DNA from: Corinectria fuckeliana
Taxonomy: Eukaryota; Ascomycota; Sordariomycetes; Hypocreales; Nectriaceae
Direction of reading: 5' to 3'
Length of the DNA stretch: 64,000 nucleotides
Assembly: GCA_019137255.1 (NCBI GenBank)
Contig: WPDH01000476.1
Span: 1 to 64,000, forward strand
Shown one piece after another: positions 57,354 to 64,000 of the stretch. The notes under the pieces are model-generated. The model did not search any database, had not been told where the DNA came from, and worked only from the letters and a program-made list of their open reading frames with translations. The translations under genes and the position numbers were made by a program. Each line of letters opens with the position of its first letter. The first letter of the stretch is position 1.

Positions 57354-57712
57354 CAGATTTATCTGAGCTGGAGACGAAGAGTAAAAATGCGTGTATGATA
57401 CCTATGAATGGAAACGGCAATTTTATACAAGGTGGACATTATTATTTGATCGTTTGCCTCGCACTGGAGGAAGGGGATACCGACATCCGCAATAAGGGGT
57501 TAAGGTTTCTAGGAAGCGACTTGTTCATCATAAGACGACGTGACAAGACCTTACTTTGCAGTAAGGCCACGTTTTTTATATTCATGATCCAGACTTTCAC
57601 ACGCTCCACACGCTGACAAGTGTTCTATGTGACCACCATGGCCTTTTCGGATTTCCATTTTAAATTCAAACCAATACCACCGTGTCCCCTCGCACTCGCC
57701 TCGGGATTGCAA
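57354..57712. other. Convergent 3' region of omega-amidase and spermidine synthase
   Basis: 359 bp between two convergent stop codons. A/T-rich in places (TTTTATA, ATTATTATTTG), presumably carrying both polyadenylation regions. No gene. Confidence 0.6.
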
Positions 57713-59306
57713 TTATTGCAGAGCCTTCTTGGCGAAGTTGGGGAGAACGAAAGCGGCCTTGTGGATCTCAGCAGAGTAGTATCGGCACTTCTCCATCTCC
57801 TCCTCGGCGGTCCAGGTTCGGAGAGGGGTCTTGACGTCGCGGGTGGCGTCCTTGCAGCAGATCATGAAGCCGATCTGGCCGGAGGGGTAGGTGGGGATGG
57901 TGGTGTAGGCGTACTCAGCGACGGGGAAGATCTCCTTGCAGTCCTTCTTGAGCTGGGTGATGAGCGGCAAGTGAAGCCACTGGTTCTCAGCTGTTGGCAG
58001 AGCGACTCTGTTAGCGGAATGCTCCCCAAAAGACAGCACAACACGCAGGCAAGGAGCGGAACAGCAGAACGCGCATGGTAACCATCAACCAAATATATCA
58101 TGCAACGCGGGACTACCGGAAGCAACGCTGGGAAAGTAGCACTTGCTTCTGGTAATCCCTAGGAGGGAAGGGCACCATAGTACCAATCGAGCCCATTATC
58201 TTTTGATGGGGTTACCCGACACCGCCGTTCCTAGGGACTCCATTCCTTTCCTCAAGAAAAATAGGGAACATACAACCTTGGGTAGAAATGACACCGCCTT
58301 CTCGGAGGGCGCCGTTGAGAAGAGCGAAGTAGGACTTCTCGAAGAGAGCCTGGGCAGGGCCCTCGGGGTCGGAGGAGTCGGTGATGATGACATCGAATTC
58401 GTTCTTGTAGTCGTCGAGGAACTTGAAGCCGTCGCCAACGTGGACGGTGACCTTGGGGTGGTCGAAGCCAGCGGACATGGTGGGGAGGTACTCCTTGGAG
58501 AGGCGGATGACGGCCTTGGTGAGGGGCGTTAGTACTTGGTAGTCTTCTACTGGAACTTGAGCGTCTGAGTGCATACCTCGTCGATGTCGCAGAGGATGGC
58601 CTCCTCGACGCAGTCGTGCTTGACAATCTCGCGGAGAACACCACCGTCTCCGCCACCGATGACGAGGACCTTCTTGGGGTTGGGGTGGGAGTTCATGGCC
58701 AGGTGGCAGATCATCTCCTGGTAGGAGAACTCATCGCGCTCGGTGCACTGGACGACATTGTCCAGGACCAGGACGTTGCCGTAGTCGGTGGACTTGAAGA
58801 TGAGGACGTCCTGGTACTTGCTCTTCTCATGGTGGAGGACCTTCTCAACGCGAAGGGTCATGGCTTGGCCGGGCCACATCTCCGAGATCTCTCGGAACCA
58901 GCCATCTACAGGGCAGGTAGGTTAGTGATTGCGACACGAAGAAGGTGACATAAGGAAGTGTAGTGGCGTTATGGTGGAGGGTTGTGAATGTGCCAGCCAG
59001 TCGAGGGCGGAACTTCTCGAGACGCGACGTTGGTGTGCGCCCGGTGCTTCAGGAGTGGAGTTCCGCCTGAGCGGCTGCCCGGCCACATGTTCTGTAAGAA
59101 CTGCAAGGCTCGAACCCAAGACCAGACGTGAGAAAATTGCTTTGGTTGTGGTCGGGCCGTCGGCTAGAGTCTGGAGGGACGCGATGTTGCGGGGTGACGA
59201 TGGCTTATCATGGAGGAGGGGCAGCGACTGTGGGATGCGCGGGGTTGCTCCAGACAGGCGGACTAAACATACCCTTGATGGTCTCGTGGGTGATCTCGTT
59301 GGACAT
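57713..59306 (-). CDS. SPE3: Spermidine synthase, four exons
   Basis: Transfers an aminopropyl group from decarboxylated S-adenosylmethionine to putrescine, giving spermidine; cytosolic. Exons 59273-59306, 58577-58905, 58277-58514 and 57713-57990 encode 292 aa, the usual length. Family motifs: DGWFREISEMWPGQAMTLRV, VLVLDNVVQCTERDEFSYQE, VLVIGGGDGGVLREIVKHDC and DVIITDSSDPEGPAQALFEK, which includes the catalytic Asp and the aminopropyltransferase signature, then NQWLHLPLI and YTTIPTYPSGQIGFMICCKD. The first intron is long for this window (367 nt) and lies after codon 11; the third is 286 nt. The symbol is the yeast name. Confidence 0.95.
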
Positions 59307-62300
59307 TTTGGTCGAGGTTGCGACGGAGCGTGAATAGACGGCAAAAGGCTTGAATTGAATACGAGGCGACGAGTCGAATCTGAAGAGCAGTAGAGTCGAG
59401 GGCGAATGCGAATGCGACGGCGATGGAGGAGGGAAGCGGCGTCTCTTATTAGCTTCCTGGGCGAAGCTGGATAGTGGGGTGAAAATTTTCGACGCCCACC
59501 GCCGGGCTGGAGCCGCAAAAACTTGTGATGTGGTCATTGTGGTCGGGCAGCGACTGCCAGCCGCAGTCTCGGGTGCCAGTCCCAGTATGTAACTCAGGTA
59601 CTACTTAGACTATCATTTCTACCATATAAATACCTCCAGTCCCGGCTGCTTGCCGTAGCGGTTGGCCCTTGCTCAGCCGGTGAGAGAGAAGCCTGGCCGG
59701 TTGTGACAACGGGGACCTTGACCTGGCTGCTGATGACCTGGCACCAATGAGAGCGAAGCACTGTGGGTGTTGGTGGTGCAATGCTCGTGCTCTGTTCAGC
59801 ATGTTGTGTTGCTGGTCCGCGGTTAATAGAGCTTGGCCGTCGCTTCTCTGGTTTTTTCCTTTCCTGGTAGTGCGGACGTCACTTCAGAGCTTGGGACGTG
59901 GGGTGGGACCTGAAGGATGGGGATCATGTTGGCTTCTCCAAGACAGCCTGGGAGCAATGCATTGTAAAAAGGCAATGGCAAGATCTGGACCGCTTTGTGA
60001 GGCATGTCGATGATCATGATATAGTAGTACCCTACCATTATTATCGCGCAGCCACCTAAAACTGGATTATTTGCCGATGTTGGTTTGTCCATTATTTTCA
60101 TCCTCTGTACGTTTCCTACTGTGTTCCACCGAGACTCTACGAGCTGTACAAATGCAAGAGAACGCCCAGTCGAAGGTACATCGCCATCAAGCAGCCGAAA
60201 CCTAGATACGTAACACGGTTGCTAAAACCCGATGTTCATGCAATTAGCCTTCCTCATAGAGTATCAATATCTACATGCAGTGGTTGTCGTGTTTCCCTGT
60301 TAGTGTCTGTCGGTGTCGTTGATTCCCCACAGGACAGGCTGGCTAAGGACTTTGGAGGGAGGTTGAAAGAAAACGCTCACATCCAATTGGGCATCAACCC
60401 TCTTATTACTCTGGGTCTTCCCCCCCCCCCCAAAATCATGCATGTAAACCCCCCCAGGAATGCTGCGCGATGTTCTGCGTCTGCAACACAGATAAACCTA
60501 CTCCGTATAACAAGGCCTAATCACGTAGACTAGTAGGCTGTATTCTGTTGGTCCATTTCCTTCATCTAGGGTCCCCTCTCTCGCATTGGTCACAGATGGT
60601 TACTAACTCGAACCATGGCAGTCGTATCGCGTGGGGCAAAGAGGCCAGCAACGGGTCGAAGCCGGATGGCTGTTCCCGGAAAGAAACCGGGCCAAGTTCC
60701 CCCCTCCCCGGATTGATGAATTTATGAATGACTTAGGTAAGTTTTAGCTACGAAGGAAGGACACACTTTGGACGTTTAGGTGCTGCAAGCAGGCGGCAGA
60801 AGAGCGCCTGACGTCTTGATTTTACGTTCATGGCCACTGTGGTTATTGTGTTTTTCCACATCCATGTCAGCATCCCGGGTTTTCGTCTCCCCAACATCCC
60901 ACTTTACTTTCCCACTGACCTGTTCACTTCGGTTGCGAATTGCGGAGTCAAAAACGTGGCCCGTCGCTTGGGGATCTTGCTTTCTTTCTCCTTCTTTTTG
61001 CACCATGCTTCCTGCAGGCTGAAGTTTGATTAAGCTCCCCTTGACCGCGTTCGCCAGGGGGCGGAAAAAGAAAAGAAAAACATACTGTCTATCTCAGGCT
61101 ATTCGTACTAGTAGTAGGAGTGAGTACATAATCGACTTGGAGGGCAGAAATCAGGAGTGCGAAATTCCGACAGTACTACGCAGGCAGGATCATTGGCCAC
61201 CACGACGTCCTGCTGGAAATCAGGAGATCCTCGATACGCTGATCGATCAGTCTCGTCCCAGCTTCGGACGTCAGACGATCCACCATCGTCGAGGCCGTTT
61301 TGGGGTATCGCATTTCTCCCAAGGGGCCCTGGGATCCCGGAAAGCTTTGTCTTCACTTGAAACCAGCGTGGGCACTAACCGCACCATTGACTGGGCTGTA
61401 CGAAGTACTACACATGTACGTAGTAGGCGGAATTGGGGCCCTAGATTACCTAGGTATTAATACAGCAGGATTTCTCATATCCAGGGGCAGGGATATACTA
61501 GGGCAGTCTGGCCGGAAACGCTGCCACATGCTTCCGGCCTGGATGTCAAAGGATCGACGCTCATCAATGTTGTATGAACTCTCCATCCACGAACCCGTTA
61601 AAAAGTTAAGTTACTCGGTCCTTCACATTCTGGCCCTTATCTACCATTCCTACTCTGCAATGCCGTTTTGCTGTGGTTCTTCTCCTAGGTTCTTGCTGTC
61701 GGTACCTGCATTCGCCAATTAGCCACCCTTGTCCCGCGACGATCCCCGTCGATAGTTACATTCTGGGGCGGGATGGCGAGGATGGTCTCGTCAACCCCCC
61801 TGACTACATGGAGCCATGGACCGATGCACCGACCGCTGCTCGTTGCCTACATTAGCACACTCTGGTGAGTCGTGACGGCCATGCGCTGCACTTCCCCGGT
61901 GTTGTTTCCTCATTTATCGCAGAGATGGTGCCGGACAGAGGACTACGGAATATGTCCGCTTGGAATTAGGTTGGCGTAATTGTTTGCTAGGTACCTAAGG
62001 CCGGTCAGTCTCCTATCAGTCTGGAAAGCACGCATTGCAAGGTTGTCGTCCAGGAACCACGAACCTTCTTCCAAGCTCGTCGACGTAGATTCCACGAATA
62101 CTAACATGAAGGCTTCACTGGCGAGCCTGGTGGAACCCGGGAGGATGCTGTGCGCACGGGGTTTTCTCACCCGGCTAATAGAGGTGGTGGAGAAGGTCGG
62201 TAGACGCCATTTCCGAAGTTTTCATGTTTTAGCGCAATGCGTATCGGTTTCTGAGGTGCTCAGAAATCTACTTCAGCGAGTGATTCAGAGTCGGATTACA

Positions 62301-64000
62301 CGTCATCTTGCAAGCAATGGACCGAAATTGAGCAAACCGTCGACAATGCAACCCGCCAAGTCCCGAATAGCCTCTGAAGTAACTCAGTGGGTAGGGTGTC
62401 TACAGGTGTCTACAAGTCTACATACCATGTACTACTACGTATGCATGTGGTCGGAGCCTTTTCGTGGCCGGCTCTCGACGGGTAATGGTATGATGGTCAT
62501 TGGCAATGCCGAGCCTTGAACGCCGTTCTCCGTATCTCATTCTCCGTATGTGTGTACGAAGTACGAAGTACGAATATAGAGCATCACCGGAGAATACCTG
62601 CAGACGCCGTTGCGTCGAGCCATCCCAGTGGGAATCGTGGAAGGCTTCTAGTTTAGACGATACGAGCCGACTCTGTTCCTGGACATCTTTCCAATGTTCA
62701 GAAGGAGATTCAGAGACTCAGCGGGGACGACGACGAGCTAGAGACAGAGCGGCTTCTCTCACTCCTAGAGAGGGATGTCATGCGAGGCCGAAGGCGAAAG
62801 CTGGTTTGTGAGTCGTCATGTCTGTTGTAGTGGCGCACCAGGTGCGTCAACCTCCTTCGACGGATTCAGTTTAGCCATGAATCTTCTGCAGGCGGATCCA
62901 TGGATGGATGCACCCCACCACGGACGGCACAAGGGCACACAAACTCCTCCGGTCGAGTAGTTGCAGAGTAACTGCTGGCGCTGGTGGCTAGGCCAGACCA
63001 GACCTGCCTAGTCCCTTGAAAATGGAACCGATGGACTGGCGAGCATTCCGATCAAGCCGACGAAAGAAGGAGTTTCGGGGTTTAGGTCCGCTACGGTTGA
63101 GCGTCATGGGCGTCATGGGCGTGGCGGCTGTCACGACGCATCGACGGAAGCATTGCGGGACGCTACCAGGCCGGCCTATTGTAAGTTGTACGTACTAACA
63201 CTGACAAGCTCAAATACTCTTAGTAGGTAGGTCGCTAGAACATGGCGAGCATCCGAGCATCTACAGACGACCACCCACCCCCTGGCACTGGCCAAGATGT
63301 GCCGACGACGGCGAGCGACGGCAGTGGCAGGGCCCGAGATGGATTCGTTAACTAGCGATCGCGGCGGACGAGCCTGTTCGAATATGGAGTCTCCGAACCT
63401 GGATGCAACTCAAGTGCGAATATGGATGGACGCTGTCTGGACTCAAAAGCACGAGCCGTCCTCCCGCGGGCTAGGCTGGGAACTTCCAGGATTATAGAGC
63501 GTGATAGCTCCGGTCCGCTGGTTCTTGGTCGGCCGTAGCCCCCTTGCCTCTTGGCCGAGCGAGTGGTCGGCATGGCATCCACAGGCTGGGGATGGGCCGT
63601 GTTTTAAGGGGCATGGGGCCCATTGGGGGCAATTATGTAGGGCCTCCGGGGGGCTCCCTGGGGCATCCACTCTTGCTGAACCCGGGCAGTCAGTGCCTTT
63701 GAGGCGCTGCTGAAGAACCTGAGTGCGCAATGCCTCTGGCGAGTGCGTACCTGATCTGGCGTTGGTGGAGGGAGCAGAGCAGTGATGCTGTGCTGTACCA
63801 GTAATAGCTACAATGACGCGCCTGGACTGAACTTGATATCCATGGATGCCTATGCAAGGTTCGACGTTCCGACATTGTGAGGTGCGCATCCCATGCTCAC
63901 GCCCACGCCACGCTGACGAGCATTGCCTCATACCCATCCAGGCCCCATGCTACTACGTAGGTACAAAGTACCTGTACCATGCTGCCATGCTGCCACCATG
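59307..64000. other. Gene-poor right end of the window
   Basis: No intact gene recognised in 4.7 kb. Open frames such as 61980-62519 lack any domain. A coding-like fragment lies at about 62659-62950. Short motifs of the TACGTA/GTAC type are common. The left end is the spermidine synthase promoter. Confidence 0.5.
62659..62960 (+). pseudogene. Coding-like fragment with an acidic helix, family unknown
   Basis: A plus frame reads TIRADSVPGHLSNVQKEIQR, LSGDDDELETERLLSLLERD and VMRGRRRKLV, strongly helical. An intron-like GTTTGTGAGT...TTGTAG (about 62803-62830) could join it to VNLLRRIQFSHESSAGG, which ends with a stop at 62958-62960. No start codon or upstream exon was found, so it is a fragment, a chance frame, or the end of an unrecognised gene. 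Confidence 0.3.

Noticed and set aside
1..64000. CRISPR arrays or prokaryotic-style operons
   Set aside because: No regularly spaced repeats were seen, and intron-rich eukaryotic genes exclude a bacterial origin.

Overview
This window looks like genomic DNA from a filamentous ascomycete, most likely a sordariomycete and perhaps Hypocreales. The genes are broken by many short introns (about 48-370 nt) with GTRNGT donors and CTAAC/CTGAC-like branch sites. The recognisable families include Con-6, LST8, an FHA tail-anchored protein, a Zn2Cys6 regulator and a claudin-like four-TM protein. I also see pieces of a decayed highly reducing polyketide synthase and other broken genes. The order-level placement is an inference; no rRNA, tRNA or mating-type locus is present to fix it. 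All exon coordinates were built by hand from splice signals and reading-frame continuity.

Layout. 0-4 kb: a zinc-knuckle gene that touches the window start and contains a 2-N gap, followed by a gene-poor stretch. 4.2-6.3 kb: a seven-exon glutamine synthetase on the minus strand, followed directly by a decayed tandem copy of its own 3' end. 6.3-9.8 kb: no gene seen. 9.8-11.1 kb: a TMEM19/DUF92 membrane protein. 11.1-20 kb: a graveyard of broken genes and diverged repeats, including a polyketide synthase enoyl-reductase remnant. 20-22.6 kb: a Zn2Cys6 regulator. 25.8-27.4 kb: a monocarboxylate-type MFS transporter with one nonsense codon. 28-29.4 kb: an IFRD protein. 32.5-34.9 kb: an FHA protein. 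37.7-38 kb: a small double-CxxC protein behind a clear TATA box.

From 39.8 kb the window is a more ordinary housekeeping region: LST8 (TORC1/TORC2), Con-6, a TMEM234-like protein, an unidentified conserved-looking gene, the proteasome alpha-1 subunit, a WKF-domain nucleolar protein, a PhyH-type dioxygenase, a claudin/SUR7-like membrane protein, a Nit2-type omega-amidase and spermidine synthase. The last 4.7 kb is gene-poor.

Thematic links are loose. Glutamine synthetase, omega-amidase, spermidine synthase and LST8 all touch nitrogen and amine metabolism or nitrogen signalling, but they are not a cluster. I found no convincing new multi-gene system. The most informative signals are the self-duplicated 3' end of glutamine synthetase, the gap-induced frameshift in the zinc-knuckle gene together with a diverged relative at 13.5 kb, the nonsense codon in the MFS gene, and the decayed secondary-metabolism remnants.
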